NCBI GenBank assembly: GCA_016215025.1 | Contig: JACRMI010000025.1 | Coordinates: 1 to 64,000 of the forward strand | Length of the DNA stretch: 64,000 bases | DNA from: Chloroflexota bacterium | GTDB taxonomy: Bacteria > Chloroflexota > Anaerolineae > UBA4142 | Direction: 5' to 3' | In this document: piece after piece, positions 16,746 through 26,010 of the stretch | Numbering within the stretch: position 1 is the stretch's first letter | Layout: the number at the start of each line of letters is the position of its first letter | Notes under the pieces: model-generated | Databases searched by the model: none | Told to the model about the DNA's origin: nothing | Seen by the model: the letters and a program-made list of their open reading frames with translations, nothing else | Position numbers and translations under genes: made by a program

Positions 16746-18731
16746 TCATTTCAAGTATTTGGCAAACCAAGCCACAATTCGCTCTAAGCGCTCTTTGCGA
16801 TGCTTCGGCTTGCCACTGCGCGACAACTCGTGCGTCTCATCGGGAAAGCGCACAAACTCAGTTGGTACGCCTAGCTTTTTTAGCGCGATGTAAAATTGCT
16901 CGCCCTGTTCAATCGGGCAGCGGAAATCTTTTTCGCTGTGCAGAATCAACGTCGGTGTTTTGCAATTTGCTACGTGCGCAATCGGCGAATGGGTGAGATA
17001 TTCGCTGGCGTTGTTCCATGGCTCGCCGCCGACGTACCACTCACTCGCGAAAAAGTGTCCAATGTCGCTCGTGCCGTAGAATGAATACCAATTATTCAGC
17101 GCGCGCATCGATACCGCCGCTTTGAATCGATCCGTGTGCGTGACGATCCAACTCGTCATATAGCCGCCATACGACCCGCCCGCCACGCCGTTGCGCTTTT
17201 CATCGATCCATTTGTATTTCCTGAGCGCGAATTCCCACACTGCCATGATGTCGCGATAATCGCGCCCGCCCCAATCCTTGCCAATACATTTCGCAAACTC
17301 TTGTCCATAGCCCGCACTACCGCGTGGATTACAAAATACGACGGCGTATCCTTGCGCGCACAAAACTTGAAACTCGTGGAAGAAGGTTTCGCCATACGAG
17401 CTGTGCGGGCCGCCGTGAATCTGCAGCACGGCTGGGAATTTTCTCCCAGGTTTCCAATTCAGCGGTTTCATCAGCCAACCTTCGATGGCGGTGCCTTCGT
17501 TCATCACGACAAATTTTTCTGGCTTGGACAATTGCACATCGACGAGTAAATCGGCATTGACATTTGTTATTTTCTTCGTCGCGCCAGCAACCGTCGATAC
17601 GAAAACGTCGTTGGGATTCGTTGGAGTGCTGGCAACAAACGCAAATCGATTGGCTGTGCGCGAGTACGAATAACCGATGATGTGCTGATCGCCATGCGTG
17701 ACTGGCTTGACTATGCCTCCGTTTGATCCAACCGAATAAGTGTTGCTCGTCCCGCATTCTGTCGCCAGAAAATAAATCGTCTTGCCATCTTTTGACCAAG
17801 CGGGTGTTGGCGGCATGTGATCGGCGGAGCGCAGATCGGTTGCGAGTGCGCTGCCCAGCGTTCGATCAAATCCTTTCGACACTGGAATCGCTTTGCCGCC
17901 GCGCGATGGCATCACATAGATACGTGCTTCAGTGACAGTGGCGTATTCATTCTCGTGACCAAAGAACGCGATCAGTTTTCCATCGGGCGACCACGCTGGC
18001 GCGATGGCGGGACCTTTGCGGCGAGTCAAGCGTTTGAGTGCGCCGCCCTTTGCCGGCACAGACCACAAATCGTTCCAGGGTTGTTCATCTGCTTTGGCAG
18101 ACCGATTAGCGGCGAACACCAGCGTCTTGCTGTCGGGCGACCACGCTGGCGAGCCGTGATTGTACATACCTCGCGTCAGTTGTTGCGATATGCCATCAGC
18201 TATTTGCAATACGCAGATTTGTCGCCACCCGTAATCCCAGAATCCTTCGTCGTTCGATTTGTAATTGAGCCGCGTGTACGATTTCGCGTCCGAGTCGTCG
18301 CGCTGTTCGTTGGCGTGTTTCGTTTCCTTCGTAATCACTTTCGACGTGAACGCGATCATCGTCCCATCGGGTGACCACACGGGTGCGCTCGGTTTATTCG
18401 CATCGTCGGTCAAGCGAAGCGCTTCGCCGCCGTCGATGGAGATGCGATAGAGTTGGTCTTTCTTCTCCTTGTCGCGGTCCGATGCGAATGCGATCCATTT
18501 TCCGTCGGGGGACCAACGCGGCGAGCGATCCTTGCCCTCGCCGAAAGTGAATTGGCGCGCAGGCGTGGAGCCGTCGCTCGGCACGAGCCAAATGTGCGCG
18601 CTGTACTTGTCGCCTTCGAGGTCTGGCGTGGTCAACACGAACGCGACCGTTTTACCGTCGGGCGAGATTTGCGCGTCGGATACGAGTTTGATTTTGAACA
18701 GATCGTCAATTGCGATGGGATGCTTGGACAT
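16746..18731 (-). CDS. S9 family prolyl oligopeptidase / acylaminoacyl-peptidase-like
   Basis: A serine peptidase of 661 residues. The N-terminal beta-propeller (about 1-400) has repeated S-P-D-G-K blades (SPDGKTVAFV, SPDGKWIAFA, SPDGKLIAFFG). The C-terminal alpha/beta hydrolase domain has the nucleophile in GGSYGGYMTSW (near 520), the acid in HSEKDFRCP (near 602) and the histidine in DETHELSRSG (near 634). No signal peptide is visible, so it is likely cytosolic and processes short peptides. The start is ATG with AGGA upstream. The downstream position relative to oligoendopeptidase F suggests a peptide-degradation cluster. Confidence 0.95.
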   Translation of the reverse strand: MSKHPIAIDDLFKIKLVSDAQISPDGKTVAFVLTTPDLEGDKYSAHIWLVPSDGSTPARQFTFGEGKDRSPRWSPDGKWIAFASDRDKEKKDQLYRISIDGGEALRLTDDANKPSAPVWSPDGTMIAFTSKVITKETKHANEQRDDSDAKSYTRLNYKSNDEGFWDYGWRQICVLQIADGISQQLTRGMYNHGSPAWSPDSKTLVFAANRSAKADEQPWNDLWSVPAKGGALKRLTRRKGPAIAPAWSPDGKLIAFFGHENEYATVTEARIYVMPSRGGKAIPVSKGFDRTLGSALATDLRSADHMPPTPAWSKDGKTIYFLATECGTSNTYSVGSNGGIVKPVTHGDQHIIGYSYSRTANRFAFVASTPTNPNDVFVSTVAGATKKITNVNADLLVDVQLSKPEKFVVMNEGTAIEGWLMKPLNWKPGRKFPAVLQIHGGPHSSYGETFFHEFQVLCAQGYAVVFCNPRGSAGYGQEFAKCIGKDWGGRDYRDIMAVWEFALRKYKWIDEKRNGVAGGSYGGYMTSWIVTHTDRFKAAVSMRALNNWYSFYGTSDIGHFFASEWYVGGEPWNNASEYLTHSPIAHVANCKTPTLILHSEKDFRCPIEQGEQFYIALKKLGVPTEFVRFPDETHELSRSGKPKHRKERLERIVAWFAKYLK

Positions 18732-18749
18732 TGGAGTTCCTTTTTGACC

Positions 18750-18815
18750 ACAGAGGACACAGAGAGCACAGAGAAAATTTATTATCTGCGTTCATCCGCG
18801 TTCATCGGCGTCCAA
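18750..18815. repeat. Intergenic repeat remnants between the S9 and pepF genes
   Basis: Contains ACCACAGAGGACACAGAG and TCTGCGTTCATCCGCG units. The second unit recurs at 16722-16748, and in inverse form at 8659-8698. Confidence 0.6.
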
Positions 18816-20723
18816 TTATTTTTTCTGACTTGTTAACTCTTCCAATCGATCCACATAACGCGCAAAGACGCCGAACGTGGTTTCGACCGGCGCAGGTGTA
18901 GTGAGATCGACTCCGGCTTGTTTCAGAATGCTGAGCGGGAAATCCGAGCCGCCGGATTTCAAAAAGCCAAGATATTTTTCTACCGCGCCATCCTTGCCCG
19001 CCAAAATATTTTCCGATAGCGCATGAGCGGCAGAAATTCCAGTGGCGTATTGGTACACGTAGAAATTCGAATAGAGATGCGTGGGGAATTGCGCCCACGT
19101 GATGCCCACGCGCTCGCGGTCGATCACCACGTCGCTGCCGTACGCTTCGCTGAACAAATCGGCAAGCAGATCGGTCATGTTCTGCGCGGTCAACGCCTGT
19201 CCGCGTTCGATGCGCTCGTGGATTTCAAGTTCAAAGCGGGCGAGGGTTGGCATGATGAAAAAGTAACGATGAAAATTCGACATCGCTTCTTCGATCACGG
19301 CAATCTCGAAATCCGCTGCTGTCATTGCGAGGAGCGGTGTTTGCGACGAAGCAATCCCCAACGTAGATGGAGATTGCTTCGTTGCTTCGCTTCTCGCAAT
19401 GACATTTGCGTTCTTCAACAGATACGCTCGCACCATCGCTTGATTGAAATTCGAGGCGGTCTCGGCGAGAAATAGTCCATAGTAGCGATACACAAATGGC
19501 TGGGTCTTTTGCGTGAAATATTTGTGCATCGAGTGACCCAGCTCGTGCGCAAGTGTGCTCATCGAAAATAGATCGTCGTTGTAACTCATCAGAATGAACG
19601 GCTGCGTTCCAGGCACGCCCGTCGAGAACGCACCCGCGCGTTTGCCTTTGTTCGGATAAATGTCCACCCAACGTTGTTCCAAACATCCACGACGCAATGT
19701 CCTGACATATTCTTCACCCAACGGTTGCATCCCCGCGCAAATCCAATCGACCGCTTGCGTGAACTCGACGCGCGGTTCTGCATTGGTCAAAGGCGCTTTT
19801 TCGTCATAGATCTGCAGCGTATCATAGCCAAGCGCGCGCTTGCGAATCTTCCAGTAGCGATGCCAGGTGGGCAGATTGGCGCGAAAGGTTTTGATGAGAT
19901 TGTGGAACACGTCGAGTGGAATGTGATTCGGCGCAAGCGCGGCTTCCAGCGACGATTCGTATTTGCGTGCGCGCATTCTGAACACGTCTTGCTTGACGCC
20001 GGACGCAAGCGCGTTTGCCATGGTGTTCTTGTGCGCGAGGTACGCATCGGCGTAATTTTCGAACGCGGTGTGGCGAACAGTGCGGTCGGGATGCGTGCGT
20101 AGCGCGCCTATCGATCCTTGCGTGATTTCAAATGTGTCACCCGCATCGTTAGACGCAGGCGTAGGTTTCAAATCGGCGTCGGCAAGAACGCCGTGCGTGG
20201 CCGCCGCCGTGCGAAACGCGTCATTGACCTGGCTCAAGAGTTCTTCGACCTCGGCGGAACGCACGTGCGCGGCGCGCTGCTCCAATCGATCAACGTAATG
20301 CGCGTAGATGGCAAGGCGCGGCTCGGATTCGGCGTCCACCGTCCACGCGCGCAATTTGTCGAAACCGATGGCGAGCAACTCCGGTTCGGCGAACGACATT
20401 GCAGCGCCGACGCGCGCCGCCAGTCCACGCGCGCGATCGTTGAGTGCCGCCGCTGCTTGATCGGTTGTATCGACTGTGTGCTTCATGCTGGCGTAAAGCA
20501 CAACCTTGCCCGCGCGAAATTCAATCGCTTCGCTCGCGGCGAAAAAATCGGCGAGCATTGTTGCGTTGTCGGCAAGGTGTCCGCGGAAGCGCACAAGCGA
20601 TGATAGGTCGTTGCCGACGGCGTTGAATTCATTTTCCCAAGCGGCATCGTTAGGAAAAATCGATTCGGCGTTCCAAGTGTGTGCGAGGGGAATGTCTTGG
20701 CGAAGCTGCACAAAATTTGACAT
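18816..20723 (-). CDS. pepF: Oligoendopeptidase F, M3 family
   Basis: A zinc metallopeptidase that cleaves oligopeptides in the cytosol. The start is ATG at 20723 with GGGAGAA upstream, giving 635 residues. The M3 active site [13 protein letters not shown] is near residue 393, with the third zinc ligand in the downstream [12 protein letters not shown] helix. Residues about 441-468 are encoded by a family A palindromic repeat (19321-19403). Those residues fall in a loop shortly after the active-site helices, and the frame is kept. Length without the insertion is normal for PepF. It sits between the beta-lactamase-like and S9 genes on the same strand. Confidence 0.94.
   Translation of the reverse strand: MSNFVQLRQDIPLAHTWNAESIFPNDAAWENEFNAVGNDLSSLVRFRGHLADNATMLADFFAASEAIEFRAGKVVLYASMKHTVDTTDQAAAALNDRARGLAARVGAAMSFAEPELLAIGFDKLRAWTVDAESEPRLAIYAHYVDRLEQRAAHVRSAEVEELLSQVNDAFRTAAATHGVLADADLKPTPASNDAGDTFEITQGSIGALRTHPDRTVRHTAFENYADAYLAHKNTMANALASGVKQDVFRMRARKYESSLEAALAPNHIPLDVFHNLIKTFRANLPTWHRYWKIRKRALGYDTLQIYDEKAPLTNAEPRVEFTQAVDWICAGMQPLGEEYVRTLRRGCLEQRWVDIYPNKGKRAGAFSTGVPGTQPFILMSYNDDLFSMSTLAHELGHSMHKYFTQKTQPFVYRYYGLFLAETASNFNQAMVRAYLLKNANVIARSEATKQSPSTLGIASSQTPLLAMTAADFEIAVIEEAMSNFHRYFFIMPTLARFELEIHERIERGQALTAQNMTDLLADLFSEAYGSDVVIDRERVGITWAQFPTHLYSNFYVYQYATGISAAHALSENILAGKDGAVEKYLGFLKSGGSDFPLSILKQAGVDLTTPAPVETTFGVFARYVDRLEELTSQKK
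19321..19403. repeat. Palindromic repeat, family A, inside pepF
   Basis: GTCATTGCGAGGAGCG and CGCTTCTCGCAATGAC form the ends, with GAAGCAATC/GATTGCTTC as inner stem. Translated in frame within pepF. Confidence 0.9.
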
Positions 20724-20755
20724 TATTATTTTCTCCCGATCAAAAATTCGCATTT

Positions 20756-20819
20756 TACCACGAAGACACCAAGACACAAAGAAATTAATCCTTTGTGTCT
20801 TCGTGCCTTGGTGGTTAAA
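20756..20819. repeat. Palindrome between pepF and the beta-lactamase-like gene
   Basis: TTACCACGAAGACACCAAGA pairs with the reverse copy ending in TTGGTGGTTAAA; the inner stem is GACACAAAG/CTTTGTGTC. It could fold as a hairpin in the intergenic mRNA. Confidence 0.8.
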
Positions 20820-22178
20820 TTACTTTTCTTTCGCGCGTATTCTACTCCCAAACCTAAACCACGCAATCTTGCCATCGGCGTCTCGCAAGAACTCGCCTTG
20901 CAAATCCTTCGACCAGCCGTCGAGCGCGAGGATGCGGTCTGAGCCGATAAAAACAAAATGCGATGGCGGTGGCGTGGGACCCGGCGGCGAATCTTTTTTC
21001 GGGAATCCACCTTTCGGTGTCGTGTTCATCACTAAATTTCCATTTTCGATTTTCAGATCGATGTCGGCAAGCGCGCTTGTGTATCGTCCCGCATATTCGG
21101 CAAGCTGCGCGTCGGTCATTGCGATCGGAGTGCGTTTGGTGTCAGAGATGCCGAGAAAATGTTCGAGCGCCCAGCGCGTCAGCTTGTTGTGTAACTCGAC
21201 GCCGCGATTGCTATTCGTCAAAATCGTGATCGCAAATTTGTGCGACGGCACGAAGATGAATGCCGACATTTGTCCATTCGTCGCGCCGCCGTGACGCAGA
21301 ATTGGCGTGGTGCGCGCATCGCGAATGAAAAATGAAATGCCCATCTTTTCGCCGAGCGCCGCATCGGTTTGCGGCGTTTGCATCTGCGCCAACGCTTCAC
21401 GCGACAAGAGCGGCGAACCATCGCCCATGAGATAACGCGCGTATCGTAATTGATCTTTCACCGTCGATGCAATTCCACCGACGCAATTTCCTGTGCGCGC
21501 AATGGGCCACGGTCGCGCAACCTGGGGCTGGTCGTCGATGACGTTGTGTCCGACGGCAAAGCGATACGTCATCACGTCTTTCGGAAAGATGAACGACATT
21601 TTGAGATCGAGCGGATCAAGAACATATTCCTTGAGCGCAGCTTCGTACGTTTTGCCTGTGATCACTTCGATCACGCGACCCGCGACGCCAAAGCCCGCGT
21701 TGTTGTACGACCAAATCGTACCGAGCGGCGTCAGTTGCGGCAACTCGACCATCGCGGCGACGTATTTCGCCAGCGCGTCGTCGCCATCGCCCAGGTCGTC
21801 GAAATAATCGCCGAGCCAGCCGCCGGTATGCGTGAGCAAGTGGCGCATGGTCACGCGCGCGGCAACGTCTTCATCGCGCAGCCGAAAATTGGGTAAATAC
21901 TGTCGAATCGGTGCATCGAGATCGAGTTTGCCCATTTCGACGAGACGCATCGCGAGCGTGGCCGTGAACGTTTTTGTCGTCGAGCCAATTTGGAACAGCG
22001 TGTCGGCATCGACGGGCAGTGGATGATCGACGTTCGTCACGCCAAAGCCGGCGGTGAATTCTTCGCCATCGCGCATCACGCCAACGGCGACACCTGGGAC
22101 GTGATAGTACGCCATCGCGCTGACGATTTGTTCGCCAAGCAAGCGAAAATCGGGATCGGAAATTTCGTTGAGATTCAT
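20820..22178 (-). CDS. Serine beta-lactamase-like (class C / esterase family) protein
   Basis: A 452-residue serine hydrolase of the beta-lactamase/PBP4*/esterase family. The nucleophile motif S-x-x-K appears as GSTTKTFT near residue 70 and the Tyr motif as WSYNNAGFG near 160. The C-terminal about 110 residues form a beta-rich extension (YAGRYTSALADIDLKIENG), as in family members outside true beta-lactamases. No signal peptide is present, so an antibiotic-resistance role is unlikely; peptidase or esterase activity is more plausible. ATG with AAGGTG upstream. Confidence 0.88.
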   Translation of the reverse strand: MNLNEISDPDFRLLGEQIVSAMAYYHVPGVAVGVMRDGEEFTAGFGVTNVDHPLPVDADTLFQIGSTTKTFTATLAMRLVEMGKLDLDAPIRQYLPNFRLRDEDVAARVTMRHLLTHTGGWLGDYFDDLGDGDDALAKYVAAMVELPQLTPLGTIWSYNNAGFGVAGRVIEVITGKTYEAALKEYVLDPLDLKMSFIFPKDVMTYRFAVGHNVIDDQPQVARPWPIARTGNCVGGIASTVKDQLRYARYLMGDGSPLLSREALAQMQTPQTDAALGEKMGISFFIRDARTTPILRHGGATNGQMSAFIFVPSHKFAITILTNSNRGVELHNKLTRWALEHFLGISDTKRTPIAMTDAQLAEYAGRYTSALADIDLKIENGNLVMNTTPKGGFPKKDSPPGPTPPPSHFVFIGSDRILALDGWSKDLQGEFLRDADGKIAWFRFGSRIRAKEK

Positions 22179-22229
22179 GTGTCACCTTTTTCCCCGTGAG
22201 TCACGCGATGCGTGAAGATTCGCGGGAGA

Positions 22230-22808
22230 TTATTTGTTTACTCGCCGCGCGCGGATTTGATGTTGAATGCTCAGCACCACACACGCAAATGCGCCGCCGA
22301 GAACAAACCAACTGCTCACGGTCAAACCGATCAAGAGATAAAGGACGGCGAAGACAAACAACTCCGCTGCCGACATTTTGTACGTCGTCCATTTGCTGTA
22401 GCCAACCATGCCTTGGACCGCATTCGGTTGCGCCGCCAGTTTGAACATCGTGATGTTACGCCAGTGCCGAATGTGAACGACCGCTTCGCGCAGTATCAAT
22501 CCGCCGAGCAGAAAGACGTAGAACTCTGGCATCTTCAAAACACGGACGCTGAGAAACCAAATGAGACCTATCAGGATGCTGGACAAAACGACAATGGCAA
22601 AGAAACGTGGGCTGAAGAGCCGTAGGTTATCGACATCCTTTTGAAAGGTTGGAGTCAATTCATAGCTGCCTTGAATTGAAAGATGTTCTTTGCCGTGCGC
22701 GAGATACAATCGCGCGCCATAGATCGTGAGGTAGTAATCGCCCACATAGATCATGCACCAACCGATCAAAGCAAAGATGATATTATCGATGAAGATTTGC
22801 TCCAGCAT
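22230..22808 (-). CDS. Multi-pass membrane protein of unknown function
   Basis: 192 residues with about five hydrophobic segments (IIFALIGWCMIYVGDYYLT, FFAIVVLSSILIGLIWFL, FYVFLLGGLILREAV, LFVFAVLYLLIGLTVSSWF). The start is ATG at 22808 with GAGGT seven bases upstream. It begins 9 bases after the aldo/keto reductase gene ends, so the two are co-transcribed. I do not recognise the family. Confidence 0.8.
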   Translation of the reverse strand: MLEQIFIDNIIFALIGWCMIYVGDYYLTIYGARLYLAHGKEHLSIQGSYELTPTFQKDVDNLRLFSPRFFAIVVLSSILIGLIWFLSVRVLKMPEFYVFLLGGLILREAVVHIRHWRNITMFKLAAQPNAVQGMVGYSKWTTYKMSAAELFVFAVLYLLIGLTVSSWFVLGGAFACVVLSIQHQIRARRVNK

Positions 22809-22817
22809 GCAAAGACC

Positions 22818-23846
22818 TCAAGAATGATGATGATCGATCTGGTCGTACGTGCCGCCGAAAACCAGGTCTTTGATTTCGTCGCTTGCTAGAAAGTCGTGCG
22901 GAAAACCCAACTCGATCTTGCTAACGTCGTCGAGGCGTTTCATCTGCGCGTCGCTCAACGCAAACGCGACGCATTTCAAATTGTCTTGTGCTTGCGCCAG
23001 CGTGCGCGCGCCGATAATGGGAATGACGACGCCGGGTTGCTGACGCACCCAGTTGAATGCAACCTGGGAAGGCGTGCTGCCGATTTCGTCTGCGACTTTG
23101 ATGACCTCGGCAGCGATAGCCAGCTTACGATCATTGGCGCTGCTCCACAATGTGCCGCGATCCTTTTCCGATGCGGTTCCGCGATTGAACTTGCCCGACA
23201 GCACGCCGTTGCCTAGCACGCTGAACGCCGCCACGCCAATGCCGAGCGCGTGCGCCATGGGCAGCAACTCGCGTTCGCCGTCGCGTTGGACGAGACTGTA
23301 CGGAATCTGCAAGCCGATGAACGACGACCAGCCGCGCAATTCGGCGAGGGTGTTCGCGCGCGCAATTGCCCATGCAGGCGCATCGGATACGCCGATGTAG
23401 AGTACCTTGCCTGCGCGCACCATGTCGTCGAGCGCACGCATGATTTCATCGACGGGCGTGATAAAATCCCAGGCATGAACCCAGTAGAGATCGACGTACT
23501 CGGTGTTCAAGCGTTTCAAGCTGGCGTGCAGCGATTGCATCATGTTCTTGCGCTGATTGCCCGCTGCGTTTGGATCGTCACGGCGCGTGAACAAGGTGTA
23601 CTTGGTCGTCACGACAAAATGCTCGCGGTCCGACGCGATGAATTCGCCAATAAACTTTTCGGCGGTGCCTTCGGTGTAGCGATTCGCCGTATCGATGAAA
23701 TTGCCGCCGGAGTTGGCATACGCATCGAAGATTTGCTGCGACACCGATTTTGATGCGCCCCAGCCCCATTCTTCGCCGAACGTCATCGTGCCAAGCGCCA
23801 GTTCGGACACGCGCAAGCCACTCTTACCCAGTAATTTATATCGCAT
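22818..23846 (-). CDS. Aldo/keto reductase
   Basis: An NAD(P)H-dependent oxidoreductase of 342 residues. ATG at 23846 with GGAG upstream; the longer ORF adds 13 unlikely residues. The AKR tetrad is visible: Asp and Tyr in FIDTANRYTEG, Lys in VVTTKYT and His in YWVHAWD. The cofactor-binding C-terminus reads IPIIGARTLAQAQDN. The pattern is closest to the YajO/AKR11-type proteins. Substrate unknown. First gene of an operon with the membrane protein downstream. Confidence 0.92.
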   Translation of the reverse strand: MRYKLLGKSGLRVSELALGTMTFGEEWGWGASKSVSQQIFDAYANSGGNFIDTANRYTEGTAEKFIGEFIASDREHFVVTTKYTLFTRRDDPNAAGNQRKNMMQSLHASLKRLNTEYVDLYWVHAWDFITPVDEIMRALDDMVRAGKVLYIGVSDAPAWAIARANTLAELRGWSSFIGLQIPYSLVQRDGERELLPMAHALGIGVAAFSVLGNGVLSGKFNRGTASEKDRGTLWSSANDRKLAIAAEVIKVADEIGSTPSQVAFNWVRQQPGVVIPIIGARTLAQAQDNLKCVAFALSDAQMKRLDDVSKIELGFPHDFLASDEIKDLVFGGTYDQIDHHHS

Positions 23847-23919
23847 GGTGTCTCCAGCACATTTGTTGATTTCTGATTTCGGCATAGAATACTCTCACAC
23901 TTGAAAAAGGGCAACTACT

Positions 23920-24429
23920 ATGGAACCTCTTCTCGCGGGTCTCTTTGTTTTCGGTATGCGTCTCACCGACATGTCGCTTGATACATTGCGCTTGCTGTTC
24001 ACGATGCGTGGGCGTAAATTGCTTTCGGGCTTTATCGGCACGATCCAAGCGACCGTATTCATCCTTGCCGTAAGCGCGGTGCTGAGCGGTCCACTCAATC
24101 CGTTCACCGTCGTTGGTTATGCGTTGGGATTCGGCTCCGGCGTGGTTTTTGGCATGTTCGTTGAGGAACGGTTGGCGATTGGTTATGCCATGCTGCGCGT
24201 CTATTCCACCGCCAGCGGACATGCGATTGCAGAAGCGCTGCGCGCGGCGGGACACGCTGTTACCGAAATTCAAGCGCGCGGCAAAGAAGGACAGATGATC
24301 GTCGTCAATTGCGTCATTTCGCGACGGAACATTTCTGCGGTGCGGAATGTCATCGATGGGGTGGACGCGAACGCGTTCGTAACGATCGATCAGGCGCAAT
24401 CACTTCAGCGCGGATATTTTCGACATTAA
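23920..24429 (+). CDS. UPF0316 (DUF5698/DUF2179) membrane protein
   Basis: 169 residues. The first about 85 form two or three hydrophobic helices (FIGTIQATVFILAVSAVLSG) preceded by MRLTDMSLDTLRLLF, the DUF5698 pattern. The C-terminal about 75 residues form a DUF2179 domain (MIVVNCVISRRNISAVRNVI). The family is widespread and uncharacterised; DUF2179 is thought to be a small sensory domain. Divergently oriented from the aldo/keto reductase, and convergent with the next gene across a bidirectional terminator. Confidence 0.85.
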   Translation: MEPLLAGLFVFGMRLTDMSLDTLRLLFTMRGRKLLSGFIGTIQATVFILAVSAVLSGPLNPFTVVGYALGFGSGVVFGMFVEERLAIGYAMLRVYSTASGHAIAEALRAAGHAVTEIQARGKEGQMIVVNCVISRRNISAVRNVIDGVDANAFVTIDQAQSLQRGYFRH

Positions 24430-24432
24430 TGA

Positions 24433-24472
24433 AAAAGACCTGACAGGTTTCCAGAAACCTGTCAGGTCTTTT
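24433..24472. terminator. Bidirectional terminator built from a family D repeat
   Basis: AAAAGACCTGACAGGTTTC and GAAACCTGTCAGGTCTTTT form a perfect 19-bp stem with T runs on both strands, between convergent genes. The same arms occur inside the rlmI-like gene. Confidence 0.85.
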
Positions 24473-24476
24473 GTAT

Positions 24477-25136
24477 TTATGGTTTCTTGACCCACTGACA
24501 ATTGCCCCAGTCGCCTTTTTTGACGAACACAATGCCGAGGTTGTACACCTGCCCAACATACGTCACGTTATTGTGGGTAAATTCAAATTCATCGGTCTGC
24601 GGATAGCCAAGATTTTTCGTTTCGGCGAATTTGTAGAGAGCGCCGTCGGTGTTGATCGGCATCCATGTTAGTTTCTTTGCGGCGGTAATCGCGGCAGTCG
24701 ATGCATCGGTGGGTTGAGGTTGCGTGCCGCCACCGCTTGACTTGGCAAAGGTCAAAAGATAGTTGACATGATGCTTTTCCGGCAGCCCCATCCCGGTGAC
24801 CAGGTCGCTCTTGCCCTGGTCTTCGACATACGCAAAATAGGGACCATTCAACAGCGTAATGTCGAGATTGGCAAACATCGGATAATTCGCTTGCCCGTTC
24901 GCATCGGTTTGCATTTTGGCAGGTTTGTGCGGATCGGAGGGGTCTTGCGGATAATCGACCACGCACGTCACGCCCGGCATGGGCTTGCCCGCGCTGTCGA
25001 GTACCGTGAAGAAAATGTGATGTTGCCCCCCGGACTGTTGGTCGTCTTGATACTGCACGACAGTCAAATCCCAGGTTGCGTTCGCCGTTTCTTTTGCGAC
25101 GATGCCCAACTTGGTCAGACGTGGATCGAATTGCAT
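24477..25136 (-). CDS. Ig-like protein with the shared LGFP-like C-terminal domain (member 1)
   Basis: The start is ATG at 25136, directly after GGAGGAA. Of 219 residues, the first about 135 look like a beta-sandwich of the carboxypeptidase-regulatory/Ig type (HIFFTVLDSAGKPMPGVTC, QTDANGQANYPMF). After a linker (SSGGGTQPQPTD) comes a domain of about 70 residues (KLTWMPINTDGALYKFA, NLGYPQTDEFEF, YVGQVYNLGIVFVKKGDWGN) repeated in the next three genes. No signal peptide. Last gene of the four-gene run; role unknown. Confidence 0.8.
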   Translation of the reverse strand: MQFDPRLTKLGIVAKETANATWDLTVVQYQDDQQSGGQHHIFFTVLDSAGKPMPGVTCVVDYPQDPSDPHKPAKMQTDANGQANYPMFANLDITLLNGPYFAYVEDQGKSDLVTGMGLPEKHHVNYLLTFAKSSGGGTQPQPTDASTAAITAAKKLTWMPINTDGALYKFAETKNLGYPQTDEFEFTHNNVTYVGQVYNLGIVFVKKGDWGNCQWVKKP

Positions 25137-25194
25137 GGTTTCCTCCGGGTAGAGCAAATTTCCAATTTGCCAATGGTCAAATTGGAAATTTGTC

Positions 25195-25971
25195 CTACAT
25201 TGGTTTCTTCATCCAAAGCACATTACCCCAATCGCCTTTTTTGACAAAGACAATGCCGAGATTGTAGACCTGTCCCACGTAGGTTGCGCCTCCGCTGGTA
25301 AATTCATATTCATCCGTCTGCGGATATCCCAGGTTTTGCGCTTCTGCGAAATTGTAGAGCGCGCTGTCGGTATTGATCGGCATCCAAGTCAATTTGCGTG
25401 CCGCCTGAATCGCCGCGGCATCTGCGACAATGCGATCCCATTCGACATTAGGACCGGGGCAACTTGGTTTATCGACCGGATCGATTTCAAAGTGACCCAC
25501 CAAGGTCCGATGCGCGACGTACGTCAATTGAAATTGATCGGAGAGCCAAAGCTGCAGGCGCATGTTCGCATCGTACATGTCGCTCGTCCACTTGTCTTGC
25601 GGCATGCCTTCGTGTTCGATGCTGACGGTGTACCAATTGGGATTGTCGGGCGGGGTGAGGTCTTGCCACGATGGCTGCACAATATTGTTATGCGGACAAA
25701 TCCACTGTTGGTTTTGAGCATCCCAGCGCAAACCATTGGCAAATGCCGTGTCATTCACCGAAACGTACTGCTCAATGGTGCCATTCTTACCGATACAAAA
25801 GTGGGCGGAGGCACCGCGCGTTGGATCGTTGAAGGTTGGAAAAACGCCGGGCAGATTTCCAGCGGCGATGTGCAGCACGACCGCTTTGACCGGTCTGCCG
25901 TTGCGTCCCTTCATGAAATTATCTGCGACGATCGGTCGCTTGGTTGCGAATGGACACCAATCGATTGCCAT
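25195..25971 (-). CDS. N-acetylmuramoyl-L-alanine amidase (Amidase_2) with the shared C-terminal domain (member 2)
   Basis: 258 residues. The N-terminal about 180 form a T7-lysozyme-type amidase. Zinc ligands are visible as His in VVLHIAAG, His in LVGHFEID and Cys in KPSCPG, with Lys preceding that Cys as in the catalytic site, and ASAHFCIGKNG in the core. It would cleave the bond between MurNAc and L-Ala in peptidoglycan. The C-terminal about 70 residues are the shared LGFP-like domain. No signal peptide is present, so access to the wall needs lysis or another export path. AGGAGA precedes the ATG. Confidence 0.9.
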   Translation of the reverse strand: MAIDWCPFATKRPIVADNFMKGRNGRPVKAVVLHIAAGNLPGVFPTFNDPTRGASAHFCIGKNGTIEQYVSVNDTAFANGLRWDAQNQQWICPHNNIVQPSWQDLTPPDNPNWYTVSIEHEGMPQDKWTSDMYDANMRLQLWLSDQFQLTYVAHRTLVGHFEIDPVDKPSCPGPNVEWDRIVADAAAIQAARKLTWMPINTDSALYNFAEAQNLGYPQTDEYEFTSGGATYVGQVYNLGIVFVKKGDWGNVLWMKKPM

Positions 25972-26010
25972 AATGATCTCCTGTAGGGCAAACGCTTGCG
26001 CGAATTTGCC

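Noticed and set aside
20820-22178. True antibiotic-resistance beta-lactamase
   Set aside because: No signal peptide and a long C-terminal beta extension point to an esterase/peptidase member of the family.
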